Positions 16,043 to 24,859 are shown, counted from the stretch's first letter. The stretch is DNA of 40,904 nt from Pseudomonadota bacterium (GCA_027624035.1 JAQBUI010000036.1:1-40904); one strand, 5' to 3'. A program made the numbers and translations. Notes: generated by a model from the sequence alone, not told the origin.

Positions 16043-16636
16043 CTAGAGGCCAAGAATAATGCCGCGGGGAACGCCCAGCAGTTGGGCAATGGGTTCGACG
16101 ACGAGGTACGAATCAATCAGGGTGATCGCCACAAACACCAGGATGATGGAGAAATCCATCCCGCCCATGGGTGGCAACAGCTTGCGGGCAGGAGTGCAGA
16201 TCGGCTCGGTGAGCTGATGCACCAGCGTCAACGCCGGGTTGGCGGAAAATGGCGCGATCCAGCTTGCTATTACCATGATGAGCAGTGCGAAAAAGTATAT
16301 ATCGAGAATGGTCGAGAACTGGCCGAGCAGGACCCAGGGAATATAGAGGGGCATAAACAGGGGGCCACCTTTGAGCGCCATCACCAGCCCTACCGCAATG
16401 ATCTGAACAAGAAACGCCACGGTGAAAGTAGCAAAATCCACATTTCGGACGGTGGGAAGTATCTTTCGTAGCGGGCGAATGGCCGGGTCCGTGATCTTTA
16501 CAATCGCCTGACAGATCGGGTTGTAGTAGTCGGCTCGTGATACCTGCATCAGGAATCGAAGCATCGTCAGGATGAAGTAGATGCCGAAGAAGGTTTGAAC
16601 CAGGAAAACACCAGCGTTGGCGAAGTTCTGCGTCAT
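16043..16636 (-). CDS. yggT: YggT family integral membrane protein
   Basis: The 197-residue protein consists of two tandem YGGT domains. Each has a pair of hydrophobic segments and the motif of an Asn/Asp-Pro, a short helix and a second proline pair (YYNPICQAIVKITDPAIRPLRKILP, split here as about 36-60; and ANPALTLVHQLTEPICTPARKLLPP about 130-155). Members lie in the inner membrane; roles in osmotic tolerance or membrane organisation have been proposed but are not settled. Its place between proC and the rdgB group is conserved. Confidence 0.93.
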   Translation of the reverse strand: MTQNFANAGVFLVQTFFGIYFILTMLRFLMQVSRADYYNPICQAIVKITDPAIRPLRKILPTVRNVDFATFTVAFLVQIIAVGLVMALKGGPLFMPLYIPWVLLGQFSTILDIYFFALLIMVIASWIAPFSANPALTLVHQLTEPICTPARKLLPPMGGMDFSIILVFVAITLIDSYLVVEPIAQLLGVPRGIILGL

Positions 16637-16737
16637 GTATCGGTCCCTGGCCTGCCTTGATAGTGTGATTGACGATTATACCGACATACCGAACAAAACG
16701 GTCAATCGATGGCCCAACCAGCGTGTTGAGTCGCAGA

Positions 16738-17538
16738 TCAGTCTTCGGCGCCGAGTTCAATGGATCGACGATGGGCCGCCGCGATGGCCTCATCGAATGT
16801 ACCGCTGAGGTCCCTCGTGTTAAATACGTCCAGTGCCGCCGAGGTGGTCCCTCCGGGTGAGGTGACTCTTTCACGAAGCGTCCCTGCAGGTACATCTGCT
16901 TGCTCGGCCATCATCGCTGCCCCCAGGGCGGTTTCGACGACGAGCTTGTGGGCGACTTCCGGAGACAGCCCCAGATGATGTCCGGCCGCTTCAATGGCTT
17001 CCATGACGGCGAAAAAATAGGCTGGACCACTGCCGGAAACTGCAGTGACTGCATCGAGTTCGGACTCCTCGTTGACCCAGATGTATTTGCCAACAGCGGA
17101 CAGGATTTCCTCGGCTTGACGACGCTGGGAATCCTCCACCGTCGGCGTCCCATACAGTCCGGTGATGCCCCGACGTACCAGCGCTGGCGTGTTCGGCATG
17201 CAGCGGATGATGGGCGTGTTCTCACCCAGCCAGCGCCTGAGTGACCCGGTCGTGATGCCGGCAGCCACACTGATGATGAGTTTACCGTCCACCACGGGTG
17301 CGATCTGCTGACAAAGATCCGCGACTACGTTTGGTTTGACCGCCACCACGACCACATCGGCATTGCCGGCCGCGTCCCTGTTGTCTGATGTGACCTTCAG
17401 CCCCATCCGGGCCGCGGCCTCCCGGGCCTCGGCCCAGGGATCAGCGGCGGTCATGCCGCCGGCGTCCATGCCGCCGTCGATCAGTCCCCCAAAAATGGCG
17501 CGCGCTATGTTACCTGCGCCCAGAAACGTCAGTTTCAT
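16738..17538 (-). CDS. proC: Pyrroline-5-carboxylate reductase
   Basis: ProC reduces delta-1-pyrroline-5-carboxylate to proline with NAD(P)H, the last step of proline synthesis. The 266-residue protein opens with the dinucleotide-binding FLGAGNIARAIFGGL. It continues with VVVAVKPNVV, IRCMPNTPALVRRGITGLY and AVSGSGPAYFFAVMEA, and ends with the C-terminal dimerisation motif VTSPGGTTSAALDVF. Length is typical. It lies 61 bases downstream of yggS, a widely conserved pairing. Confidence 0.97.
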   Translation of the reverse strand: MKLTFLGAGNIARAIFGGLIDGGMDAGGMTAADPWAEAREAAARMGLKVTSDNRDAAGNADVVVVAVKPNVVADLCQQIAPVVDGKLIISVAAGITTGSLRRWLGENTPIIRCMPNTPALVRRGITGLYGTPTVEDSQRRQAEEILSAVGKYIWVNEESELDAVTAVSGSGPAYFFAVMEAIEAAGHHLGLSPEVAHKLVVETALGAAMMAEQADVPAGTLRERVTSPGGTTSAALDVFNTRDLSGTFDEAIAAAHRRSIELGAED

Positions 17539-17599
17539 ACTGTGATCTCCGATAATGCTGGTGATTGTCTTTGAAAAATGACCGGGTGTCCTTCCGAGC

Positions 17600-18292
17600 C
17601 TAGCGTGCTGGTTCTGATCTCGACCCGAAGATCGCTGTTCCGACCCTCACCCAGGTGGCGCCCTCTGCGATGGCGAGCTCAAGGTCGCCCGACATCCCCA
17701 TCGATAGCTCAGTGAGGCTTTCCAATCCGGATTCGCCTCGAAGTGTGCCAAGCAACCCTGCAAGTTGTCGAAAGTACAGCCGTTGGGCGTTGGTGTCATC
17801 AGTTTGTTCGGTGATGGTCATCAGTCCACGTATTGACAGTTGCGGCAGGTCACGAATCTGATCGATCAGTTCGCCTGCCTCGTCGGGCCGAACGCCATCT
17901 TTGGCGGAATCGTCGCTCACGTTGACCTGGACCAGGACATTGAGCGGCACGTCCCTTTCCCTTTGGGCGTTAAGCCGGCGTGCTACCTTCAGGCTGGCGA
18001 GGGAGTGTACCCAGTCAAAGCGGCTGGCGATCTGCCGCGTCTTGTTGGACTGAATGTGCCCGATAAAGTGCCAGGTGGCGGTTGGTAGCGCGTCGATCTT
18101 TTCGATGGCATCCTTTAGATAATTCTCGCCGAAGTCTGTCTGACCAGACCCAAGGGCTTCCCGTACAAGTGATTCCGGTTTGGTCTTGCTGACAGCCAGC
18201 AGTCGAACAGAATCCTCCCGCCGGCCTGCTGCTTCGCATGCCGCAGCGATCCGCCGTCGAACAACCTCGAGGTTTTCGGCTATGGTGGTCAT
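17600..18292 (-). CDS. yggS: PLP homeostasis protein (YggS/PLPBP family)
   Basis: YggS binds pyridoxal 5'-phosphate in a TIM barrel like that of alanine racemase but has no known catalytic activity; it buffers PLP and affects amino-acid homeostasis. The 230-residue protein has the PLP lysine in LLAVSKTKP (about 32-40), FGENYLKDA, WHFIGHIQSNK, LSMGMSGDLELAI and the phosphate-binding GATWVRVGTAIFG. It is the first gene of the six-gene minus-strand run and diverges from pilT, as in Pseudomonas. Confidence 0.96.
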   Translation of the reverse strand: MTTIAENLEVVRRRIAAACEAAGRREDSVRLLAVSKTKPESLVREALGSGQTDFGENYLKDAIEKIDALPTATWHFIGHIQSNKTRQIASRFDWVHSLASLKVARRLNAQRERDVPLNVLVQVNVSDDSAKDGVRPDEAGELIDQIRDLPQLSIRGLMTITEQTDDTNAQRLYFRQLAGLLGTLRGESGLESLTELSMGMSGDLELAIAEGATWVRVGTAIFGSRSEPAR

Positions 18293-18325
18293 GTCTGGAG
18301 AAAAAGTGGTTTATTGAAGAATTCG

Positions 18326-18353
18326 ATACTACTATTAGCGTGCCATTGATCAA
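18326..18353 (-). promoter_or_regulatory. Candidate promoter for the yggS-hemW run
   Basis: On the minus strand TTGATC (18353-18348) and TAGTAT (18331-18326) are 16 bases apart, about 34 bases upstream of the yggS start. Each box matches four of six consensus bases. No convincing opposite-strand promoter for pilT was identified in the same 171-base gap. Confidence 0.35.
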
Positions 18354-18463
18354 ACCGCAACTGGCCCCTCTTTCAAGCCTGGTCGGCGGTACTTTCAATC
18401 CTGGTCCAATGGTCCAGAGCGAAAACGGTCTAAACGAACGTTCTAAAGAGAAGGCAGAGCACG

Positions 18464-19501
18464 ATGGATATTACGGAACTACTGGCATTTAGTGAGAAGC
18501 AGGGCGCATCGGACCTGCATCTGTCCGCAGGGCTACCTCCCATGATTCGGGTAGATGGAGACATTCGCCGAATCAACCTTCCTGCACTGGACCACAAGGA
18601 AGTCCATGAACTGATCTACGAGATCATGAATGACAAGCAGCGAAAGGACTATGAGGAGTTCTTTGAGACCGACTTTTCGTTTGAGGTACCCGGTGTCGCC
18701 CGGTTCAGGGTCAATGCGTTCAACCACAATCGAGGTGCCGGTGGCGTTTTCAGAACGATCCCGTCGAAGGTTCTCAGCATGGAAGAACTGGGCATGGGTG
18801 AGACCTTCAGGAGTATTGCGGAAACCCCGCGTGGTCTGATTACGGTGACGGGCCCCACGGGTTCAGGCAAGAGTACGACACTGGCAGCGATGATGGACTA
18901 CATCAACGACACGCGCTATCAGCACATCCTGACGGTGGAGGACCCCATAGAGTTTGTCCACGAGAGCAAGAAGTGCCTCGTGAATCAGCGTGAAGTCCAT
19001 CGGGACACACTGGGTTTCAATGAGGCGTTGCGATCAGCACTGCGTGAGGATCCGGACATCATTCTGGTAGGAGAGATGCGGGACCTTGAAACGATCAAAC
19101 TTGCCCTTGAGGCCGCGGAAACCGGGCACATGGTGTTTGGCACCCTGCATACGTCCTCGGCTGCCAAGACCATCGATCGCGTCATTGACGTATTCCCTGC
19201 GTCAGAGAAGGCGATGGTGCGTTCCATGCTGTCAGAATCACTGGCCGCTGTGGTCTCCCAGACACTCCTCAAGAAGATCGGCGGTGGTCGCGTGGCGGCC
19301 CACGAGATCATGCTGTGTACGCCCGCCATTCGTAACCTGATCCGCGAAGATAAGGTGGCGCAAATGTACTCTGCGATTCAGACTGGTGGCAAGCTTGGCA
19401 TGAAGACGCTTGATCAGGCCCTGAAGGTTCTGGTGGAATCGAAGACCATCACCAAAGAGCAGGCCCAGGAAAAAGCCAAGATGCCGGCCGACTTTGCCTA
19501 G
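18464..19501 (+). CDS. pilT: Type IV pilus retraction ATPase PilT
   Basis: PilT is the hexameric ATPase that depolymerises the type IV pilus and powers twitching. The 345-residue protein has the N-terminal PAS-like domain, Walker A GPTGSGKST (about 130-138) and the Asp box VEDPIEFVH. Walker B is DIILVGEMRD and the His box is TGHMVFGTLHTSSA. The C-terminal AIRNLIRE motif needed for retraction is also present. A GAAGG-type ribosome site precedes the ATG. It is followed by pilU after 63 bases and diverges from yggS, matching Pseudomonas. Confidence 0.98.
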   Translation: MDITELLAFSEKQGASDLHLSAGLPPMIRVDGDIRRINLPALDHKEVHELIYEIMNDKQRKDYEEFFETDFSFEVPGVARFRVNAFNHNRGAGGVFRTIPSKVLSMEELGMGETFRSIAETPRGLITVTGPTGSGKSTTLAAMMDYINDTRYQHILTVEDPIEFVHESKKCLVNQREVHRDTLGFNEALRSALREDPDIILVGEMRDLETIKLALEAAETGHMVFGTLHTSSAAKTIDRVIDVFPASEKAMVRSMLSESLAAVVSQTLLKKIGGGRVAAHEIMLCTPAIRNLIREDKVAQMYSAIQTGGKLGMKTLDQALKVLVESKTITKEQAQEKAKMPADFA

Positions 19502-19564
19502 CCGCATAGCGGACTCAGCTTCTGCCATACACCAGCATTTCTTTCCCACAATTGATAAGTAGCC

Positions 19565-20698
19565 ATGATTGATTTTGACAAGTTGCTGAAGGTCGTCGTT
19601 GAGCAGGGAGCGTCTGACCTTTTCATTACCGCAGGATTGCCTCCTTCCATCAAGGTCAGCGGGCGCCTGATGCCCATGTCCAAGACCGCACTGACCCCGG
19701 AGCAGGCAAGGGAACTCGTGCATTCGACCATGCACGAGGGACAGATCCAGGAGTTTGAGGCAGAGCGTGAATGCAATTTTGCTATCCATTCGCCCATCGC
19801 CGGTCGATTCAGGGTGAGTGCGTTCTATCAGCGCAACTTCGCCGGGATGGTACTGCGTCGGATCGAGACCGACATCCCATCGGTGGATGATCTGCTGTTA
19901 CCCCCCGTCATCAAGACCCTGGCCATGACGAAACGGGGCCTCATCATTTTTGTCGGGGCCACCGGTACCGGTAAGTCTACTTCTCTGGCGGCGATGATTG
20001 GTTATCGGAACGAGAAGAGCAAGGGCCACATCATTACCATTGAAGACCCCATTGAGTACATTCATGAGCACCGCGGCTGCATGGTGACCCAGCGGGAAGT
20101 TGGAGTCGATACGCCCAGTTTCGAGATCGCTTTGAAGAACACCCTTCGGCAGGCACCGGATGTGATCATGATCGGCGAGATCAGAAGCCGTGAAACCATG
20201 GACTATGCGGTGACCTTTGCAGAAACAGGTCACCTTTGTCTGGCGACCCTGCACGCGAACAACGCCAATCAGGCGCTGGACCGGATCATCAACTTCTTTC
20301 CTTCAGACCGATATGATCAGGTCTGGATGGACCTGTCGCTGAACCTTCGAGGCATGGTGGCCCAGCAACTGGTCCCCACCATTGATGGCAAGGGCCGAAT
20401 GGCGGCGATTGAAGTGTTGATCAATACACCACTGGTATCTGACACAATTCGTAAAGGTGAGGTTCACGCGCTCAAGGAAATCATGAAGAAGTCCACCGAG
20501 CAGGGTATGCAGACCTTTGATCAGGCCCTCTACCAGCTCTACAGTGATGGTCATATCAGCTATGAATCGGCACTGGCTTCCGCAGATTCCGCCAATGATC
20601 TGCGTCTGTTGATCAAGCTGTCCGGTGGTGAGCGTGCTGCCAGTGGCCCCCGGGGCCTGTCCCTCGAGGCCAATGAGGATGATATCGGGCTCAGCTAG
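19565..20698 (+). CDS. pilU: PilT-dependent retraction ATPase PilU
   Basis: PilU is a PilT paralogue that adds force to pilus retraction and acts in concert with PilT. The 377-residue protein has Walker A GATGTGKST (about 131-139), IEDPIEYIHEH, Walker B DVIMIGEIRSRETM and TGHLCLATLHANNA. The longer C-terminal tail is rich in Gly, Ser and acidic residues, as is usual for PilU. Its N-terminal ASDLFITAGLPPSIKVSG mirrors PilT. The upstream ribosome site is weak, so translation may rely partly on pilT. It is followed by two hairpins before convergent ruvX. Confidence 0.97.
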   Translation: MIDFDKLLKVVVEQGASDLFITAGLPPSIKVSGRLMPMSKTALTPEQARELVHSTMHEGQIQEFEAERECNFAIHSPIAGRFRVSAFYQRNFAGMVLRRIETDIPSVDDLLLPPVIKTLAMTKRGLIIFVGATGTGKSTSLAAMIGYRNEKSKGHIITIEDPIEYIHEHRGCMVTQREVGVDTPSFEIALKNTLRQAPDVIMIGEIRSRETMDYAVTFAETGHLCLATLHANNANQALDRIINFFPSDRYDQVWMDLSLNLRGMVAQQLVPTIDGKGRMAAIEVLINTPLVSDTIRKGEVHALKEIMKKSTEQGMQTFDQALYQLYSDGHISYESALASADSANDLRLLIKLSGGERAASGPRGLSLEANEDDIGLS

Positions 20699-20716
20699 GT
20701 TCCCTTCATGTAAGGG

Positions 20717-20737
20717 CGCTGACACGCGGTGTCAGCG
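20717..20737. terminator. Perfect hairpin downstream of pilU
   Basis: CGCTGACAC (20717-20725) and GTGTCAGCG (20729-20737) form a 9-bp perfect stem with a GCG loop. A T-rich stretch (TTTCTTT) begins about eight bases later, so it resembles an imperfect intrinsic terminator for pilTU. Confidence 0.55.
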
Positions 20738-20760
20738 TGCGCACTTTCTTTCACGACTAC

Positions 20761-20789
20761 AGCGTGCCAGTGGGGCACGCTCAGGGCTG
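20761..20789. repeat. Palindromic element with the CGCTCAGGGCTG motif at the ruvX end
   Basis: AGCGTGCC (20761-20768) and GGCACGCT (20774-20781) form an 8-bp stem with a 5-base loop. The right arm runs into CAGGGCTG, giving GGGCACGCTCAGGGCTG, a 17-base string that also occurs at the junction of the 87-bp repeats near 15918-15934. The element ends one base before the ruvX stop codon. Confidence 0.6.
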
Positions 20790-20790
20790 C

Positions 20791-21182
<392 letters not shown>

Positions 21183-21183
<1 letters not shown>

Positions 21184-21725
21184 CAGTGCGGTCTCGTGTC
21201 TGTAGAGATCAGGTTCAGGTCCACGCCCATCCGGTTCGCAAGCGCCGTCATCTTCTCGCCTGCAGGGACTTCGAACAGGATGTCGGCGCTAAAACTGGCC
21301 GTGAGCCAGATTTCCTGCTTCAGTTCCTGCTCAAGCTGACCCGCACCCCATCCGGCATAGCCGACCAATGCCATGAGCCGGCGCGGGCCCGTGTCATTCC
21401 TGACGTCCTCAATGAGTGCAGTTGAAGTGCTCATGCAGACGAAATCGTTCACCCTGTAGGCGCCTTCATAGCGAGCTTCCGGCGTGTGCAGGAAGAACAA
21501 TCGATCCGGTTCAACCGGACCGCCGAGGTGGACCGGGATGCCCTCGAGGCCGTCACGGCCAAGTACTTCCCCCAGACTCAGCCCGCCAGGTTGGTTCACG
21601 ACCAGTCCGAATGCACCGTCGGTATTGTGTTCGATCAGGAGCGTCACGGTGCCGGAAAAGAAGTCGCCGTCCAGGCGTGGCAGGGCCAGAAGAAACCGGC
21701 CGTTCAGAAAGTCTGAGGTACTCAC
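21183..21725 (-). CDS. yqgE: YqgE/AlgH family protein
   Basis: This 180-residue member of the DUF179 (AlgH) family starts with the usual NGRFLLALPRLDGDFFSGTV. GAFGLVVNQPGGLSLGEVL, HLGGPVEPDRLFFLH and GYAGWGAGQLEQEL, all hallmarks, follow. The biochemical role is unknown; AlgH was linked to alginate regulation in Pseudomonas, but the mechanism is unresolved. It is coupled to ruvX by stop-start overlap. A 15-bp tandem repeat array fills the 250 bases upstream, between this gene and tonB3. Confidence 0.94.
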
Positions 21726-21739
21726 GAGCCGGAAGTCAT

Positions 21740-21934
21740 AGGTATCTCAGTGCTGGATATCTCAGTCATACAAGTTCATCCATAGATGGTTCGGCAATTG
21801 GTCGTTCGGCAGTAAGTCATTCGCTAATAAGTGGTTTGGCAACGGATAGTTTGGCAACAAGTAGTCTGGCAACAAGTAGTTCAACAATAGATAGTTTGGC
21901 AACAGATGGTTCGGTTTTAAACCGCTCAGTCATA
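21740..21934. repeat. 15-bp tandem repeat array (about 9 clear and up to 13 units)
   Basis: Nine clear units of 15 bases run without spacers from 21785 to 21919, with consensus close to RRTRGTTYGGCAAYA on the plus strand. The best copies are GATAGTTTGGCAACA (21845 and 21890) and AGTAGTCTGGCAACA (21860). The 15-base phase continues in degenerate form to the left (TATCTCAG at 21743 and again at 21758) and right (CTCAGTCATA at 21761 and 21926). The array is clearly more AT-rich than its surroundings and sits directly upstream of yqgE. Confidence 0.9.
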
Positions 21935-21975
21935 AACAGTCAGCATCAGATGCGCGGAGTTGTACCTTTCGGTCA

Positions 21976-22929
21976 CTAACAACTCAGTGAACTTCGTACG
22001 CTGTTACGCCGGAATTGCCAGGTCCGGATAATTTCCAGCACATCAGTGGTCTGTCGCAGTTCGTCCGGAAATGGTGCAAACGGGGATGCCAGCTTGACGA
22101 TTCGAACCGCCGCATCGTCCAGAATCTGGTGGCCTGAGGATGCAGTAATCTCAATATCCTTGAGAGCACCATCCGGGAGAATGGCTACCATCAGTCGAAG
22201 GCAGCCGTAAAGGCCCTGGCGTCGTGCTTCCGACGGGTAATTCAGGTTCCCGATGGTCTCGATCTTTCGTCGCCAGGAATTGAGATAGTACGCATCGATG
22301 CTGGAGGCAGTGGACAAACTGGTCAGGCGCTTGATCCTGGGGCGCTTCGCATAGATTTGCCGCTGTTGGTCCAGTCTCGCCTCAAGGCTGGCGATTTCGA
22401 GGCTCCGCTCCAGCAGGGACTTCCTGCCGGTATCCTCACCTTCGGTTGGTTCAGGGACCACATACTTCGTATGGTCCGTTGCGGCCTGAGTTGCCTGGCT
22501 CGTGGTTGTGACCACCGGGTGCTCTGCTCGTTCCACTCGCTTTGATGGTCGACTGACCGGTACAGGAAGGGTTTCTCTGATTTCGTTATCATGAAATTCG
22601 GAGAGGTTGGTGGTGGTGGTCAGTTTCTTTTCGTCCAGAGTGCCACTCCCTGTTTGATTGAACTGAGCCAGAAAATCAGCCTTGTCGGGCCGGTTATCGC
22701 TTCGATGCTGGGCGAGGGTCACTTCCATGGTGTGGGTGGAAGGCCGGTTGAGTTCCTGGGTGAATGTGACACCAAGGATGATGACCCCGTGCAGCACCAC
22801 TGCCAGAAAGAGCGTGAACGTGAGCCGATCCATCGCCGAAACGGCTGGCCGCACGGCGACTGCTGCCGCAGCGCTGGTCACAGACGCTCTGTTCCGTGGC
22901 CGCTGGCGCGCCGGCAGTACGGCAGCCAT
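21976..22929 (-). CDS. tonB3: TonB-like protein (TonB3, pilus-associated)
   Basis: The 317-residue protein has one N-terminal membrane segment (about 35-57, LTFTLFLAVVLHGVIILGV), a long polar periplasmic spacer and a TonB C-terminal domain. Within that domain are LNYPSEARRQGLYGCLRLMVAILPDG (about 230-255), DIEITASSGHQILDDAAVRIV and ASPFAPFP. It corresponds to P. aeruginosa tonB3 (PA0406) by position between gshB and yqgE; there it is needed for normal twitching rather than iron uptake. The spacer is not proline-rich like classical TonB. No ExbB or ExbD genes are nearby. The start overlaps the gshB stop. Confidence 0.88.
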   Translation of the reverse strand: MAAVLPARQRPRNRASVTSAAAAVAVRPAVSAMDRLTFTLFLAVVLHGVIILGVTFTQELNRPSTHTMEVTLAQHRSDNRPDKADFLAQFNQTGSGTLDEKKLTTTTNLSEFHDNEIRETLPVPVSRPSKRVERAEHPVVTTTSQATQAATDHTKYVVPEPTEGEDTGRKSLLERSLEIASLEARLDQQRQIYAKRPRIKRLTSLSTASSIDAYYLNSWRRKIETIGNLNYPSEARRQGLYGCLRLMVAILPDGALKDIEITASSGHQILDDAAVRIVKLASPFAPFPDELRQTTDVLEIIRTWQFRRNSVRSSLSC

Positions 22930-23876
22930 CAGCAGAACCTCTGCTCCAGGAAATCCAGATAACTCGTGGCAATGTCGGTGCCAAATGCTCTGTCAATCTC
23001 TCGAATACAAGTCGGACAGGTGACATTGATTTCGGTCAGATACTTGCCGATGACGTCGATCCCCACGAAAAAGAGGCCCTTTTCAACCAGCACGGGCCCC
23101 ACTGCATTGCAGATTTCCCGATCCCGGTCGGTCAACTCCCGGCCAACCCCTTCCCCACCTGCGGCCAGGTTCCCACGGTTTTCGTCGGCCGAGGGGATTC
23201 GTGCCAGGCCGTAGGGGACCGGCTCACCGTTGATGAGCAGGATGCGGGTGTCACCGCTTACAATTTCGGGAATGAACCGCTGTGCCATAGCCTGGCGGGT
23301 ACCATGGGCAGTCAGGGTTTCGATGATCACCCCCAGGTTCTTGTCACCTGGCTTGACCCTGAAGATCGAGCTGCCACCCATCCCGTCGAGGGGCTTGAAC
23401 ACGACATCCTGATGGACTTTGGCGAAATCCTTCAAGGTCGCGGCGTCACGGCTCACGATGTGAGGTGGACAGGCAGATGGGAATTTAAGGGCGAACAGTT
23501 TCTCGTTACAATCCCGGACGCTGCCCGGCCTGTTCGCCACGGGAACGCCCGCGGCCTCGACCAACTCGAGCATGTACGTGAGGTACACGTATTCCATATC
23601 GAACGGTGGGTCTTTGCGAAGCAGAACCAGATCAAATTCCGACATCGGTGCGGTACTTTCTGACACCACTTCGAACCAGTCCTGCGGGTCGTTCCGGACC
23701 CGGATCTCACGACGATGGGCGTAGACCTCGCTGTCTGTGATATAGAGTCCGGGCGGGTTGATCGTATAGAGGGACCAGCCCTTGCGCTGGGCGGCTTCAA
23801 GCATGGCAAGCGTGCTGTCCTTGCGGGGCTTGATTGACTCGATGGGGTCCATGATGACCCCTAGCTTGATCGTCAA
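22929..23876 (-). CDS. gshB: Glutathione synthetase
   Basis: GshB joins gamma-glutamylcysteine and glycine using ATP. The 315-residue ATP-grasp protein begins (M)TIKLGVIMDPIESIKPRKDS. It contains LRKDPPFDMEYVYLTYMLE, NRPGSVRDCNEKLFAL, PLDGMGGSSIFRV and the C-terminal FVGIDVIGKYLTEINVTCPTC, all typical. The family N-terminus falls on a TTG codon (23874-23876) and there is no suitable ATG; the frame is open to 24008 but that extension lacks family similarity. An AAGAGA-like ribosome site lies about nine bases upstream. It starts the gshB-tonB3-yqgE-ruvX series. Confidence 0.95.
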   Translation of the reverse strand: MTIKLGVIMDPIESIKPRKDSTLAMLEAAQRKGWSLYTINPPGLYITDSEVYAHRREIRVRNDPQDWFEVVSESTAPMSEFDLVLLRKDPPFDMEYVYLTYMLELVEAAGVPVANRPGSVRDCNEKLFALKFPSACPPHIVSRDAATLKDFAKVHQDVVFKPLDGMGGSSIFRVKPGDKNLGVIIETLTAHGTRQAMAQRFIPEIVSGDTRILLINGEPVPYGLARIPSADENRGNLAAGGEGVGRELTDRDREICNAVGPVLVEKGLFFVGIDVIGKYLTEINVTCPTCIREIDRAFGTDIATSYLDFLEQRFC

Positions 23877-23977
23877 GTTTTTCGTCTCTTGGCTAGGGTG
23901 TAGAATTGTGTGAGCAATCCATGCTGACGCGACATTGTAAATTGTTTGTCGGTCGAATCCAGACGAAATTTCCTTAT

Positions 23978-24006
23978 TTGTCGGGTACTTATGGATTGAG
24001 TTTAAC
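23978..24006 (+). promoter_or_regulatory. Candidate promoter for the pilG operon
   Basis: TTGTCG (23978-23983) and TTTAAC (24001-24006) are 17 bases apart in an AT-rich region about 90 bases upstream of pilG. Each box matches four consensus bases. A second AT-rich candidate, TGCTAATTATAC (24057-24068), lies closer to the gene. The 216-base gshB/pilG gap otherwise holds nothing recognised. Confidence 0.35.
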
Positions 24007-24092
24007 AACTGTGTTACAAAACGCGGTGCAACTCTCCGGCATCAATGCATTTTTTGTGCTAATTATACGGGCAAAGGACCCGAATAAGGCCT

Positions 24093-24479
24093 ATGGACGA
24101 CAATTTTGAAGGTGTCAAAGTGCTGGTCATTGATGATAGCAAGACCATCCGACGAACGGCCGAAACCCTGTTGTCAAAAGCCGGGTGCGAAGTCACTACG
24201 GCGACCGATGGTTTCGATGCTCTGGCCAAGATTGCGGACACGCAACCGTCTATCATTTTTGTGGACATCATGATGCCGCGTCTCGACGGATATCAGACCT
24301 GCGCACTGATCAAGAACAATAGTGCTTTCAAAAAGACCCCGGTCATCATGTTGTCCAGCAAGGATGGCTTGTTTGATCGCGCGAAGGGCAGAATTGTGGG
24401 CTCCGACCAGTACCTGACCAAACCGTTCAGCAAGGATGAGTTGCTGAGCGCGATTCGTGACCATGTCAAACACGGTTAG
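24093..24479 (+). CDS. pilG: Twitching motility response regulator PilG
   Basis: PilG is a single-domain CheY-like receiver that, when phosphorylated by ChpA, promotes pilus extension and cAMP signalling in Pseudomonas. The 128-residue protein has the acidic pair VLVIDDSKTIRR, the phospho-acceptor Asp in IIFVDIMMPRLDGY (near residue 59), the conserved Ser in VIMLSSKDG and the Lys in YLTKPFSKDEL. It is the first gene of the Pil-Chp operon. AAGG lies just ahead of the ATG. Confidence 0.96.
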   Translation: MDDNFEGVKVLVIDDSKTIRRTAETLLSKAGCEVTTATDGFDALAKIADTQPSIIFVDIMMPRLDGYQTCALIKNNSAFKKTPVIMLSSKDGLFDRAKGRIVGSDQYLTKPFSKDELLSAIRDHVKHG

Positions 24480-24499
24480 CGGCGGGGGGAGAAGAGTTC

Positions 24500-24859
24500 A
24501 TGGCTAAGGTGCTCGTGGTGGATGATTCACCAACTGAGATTTTTCAGTTCAAGGAAATGCTTGAGAGGCTGGGGTATGAGGTGATCACGGCCGGCAACGG
24601 TCGAGACGGTGTTGATCTTGCCCGTACCGAACAGCCGGATGTGGTGCTGATGGACATTGTCATGCCGGATATGAACGGCTTCCAGGCGACCAGGCAACTG
24701 ACCCGCGGCAAGGAAACGGCCCACATTCCGGTCATCATCGTCAGCAGCAAGGACCAGGAAACGGACAAGGTCTGGGGAGAACGACAGGGCGCCAAGGGCT
24801 ATCTCACCAAGCCGGTGGATTCTGATGATCTATCTGATGCCGTACGGGCCTTTTTGTGA
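24500..24859 (+). CDS. pilH: Twitching motility response regulator PilH
   Basis: PilH is the second CheY-like regulator of the pathway. In Pseudomonas it opposes or tunes PilG output, favours retraction and may act as a phosphate sink. The 119-residue protein has VLVVDDSPTEIFQFKEML, the acceptor Asp in VVLMDIVMPDMNGF (near 52), VSSKDQETDKVWGERQGAKGYLTKPV and a standard C-terminus. A GGGGGAG ribosome site precedes the start. The QETDKVWGERQGA stretch distinguishes it from PilG. Confidence 0.96.
   Translation: MAKVLVVDDSPTEIFQFKEMLERLGYEVITAGNGRDGVDLARTEQPDVVLMDIVMPDMNGFQATRQLTRGKETAHIPVIIVSSKDQETDKVWGERQGAKGYLTKPVDSDDLSDAVRAFL

Noticed and set aside
15769..16116. Minus-strand frame of 115 codons across the 87-bp repeat, with a weakly signal-like start
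   Set aside because: It overlaps yggT and touches the DUF4426 gene, and is kept open by repeats whose length is a multiple of three. The opposite strand is open for the same reason, and the composition is Arg-rich, as in non-coding GC-rich DNA.
21740..21934. Possible CRISPR array
   Set aside because: The repeat units are 15 bases, imperfect and directly adjacent, with no spacers, and no cas genes are present.
21416..21979. Plus-strand frame with pentapeptide-like repeats (SSLAT, DSLAT) over the 15-bp array
   Set aside because: It runs antisense through most of yqgE, has no ribosome site near the repeat part, and the pentads are simply the 15-bp DNA unit read in frame. They do not match the A(D/N)LXX pentapeptide-repeat family.
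22896..23663. Plus-strand frame of 255 codons opposite gshB
   Set aside because: It is a shadow of the conserved glutathione synthetase and shows no independent features.
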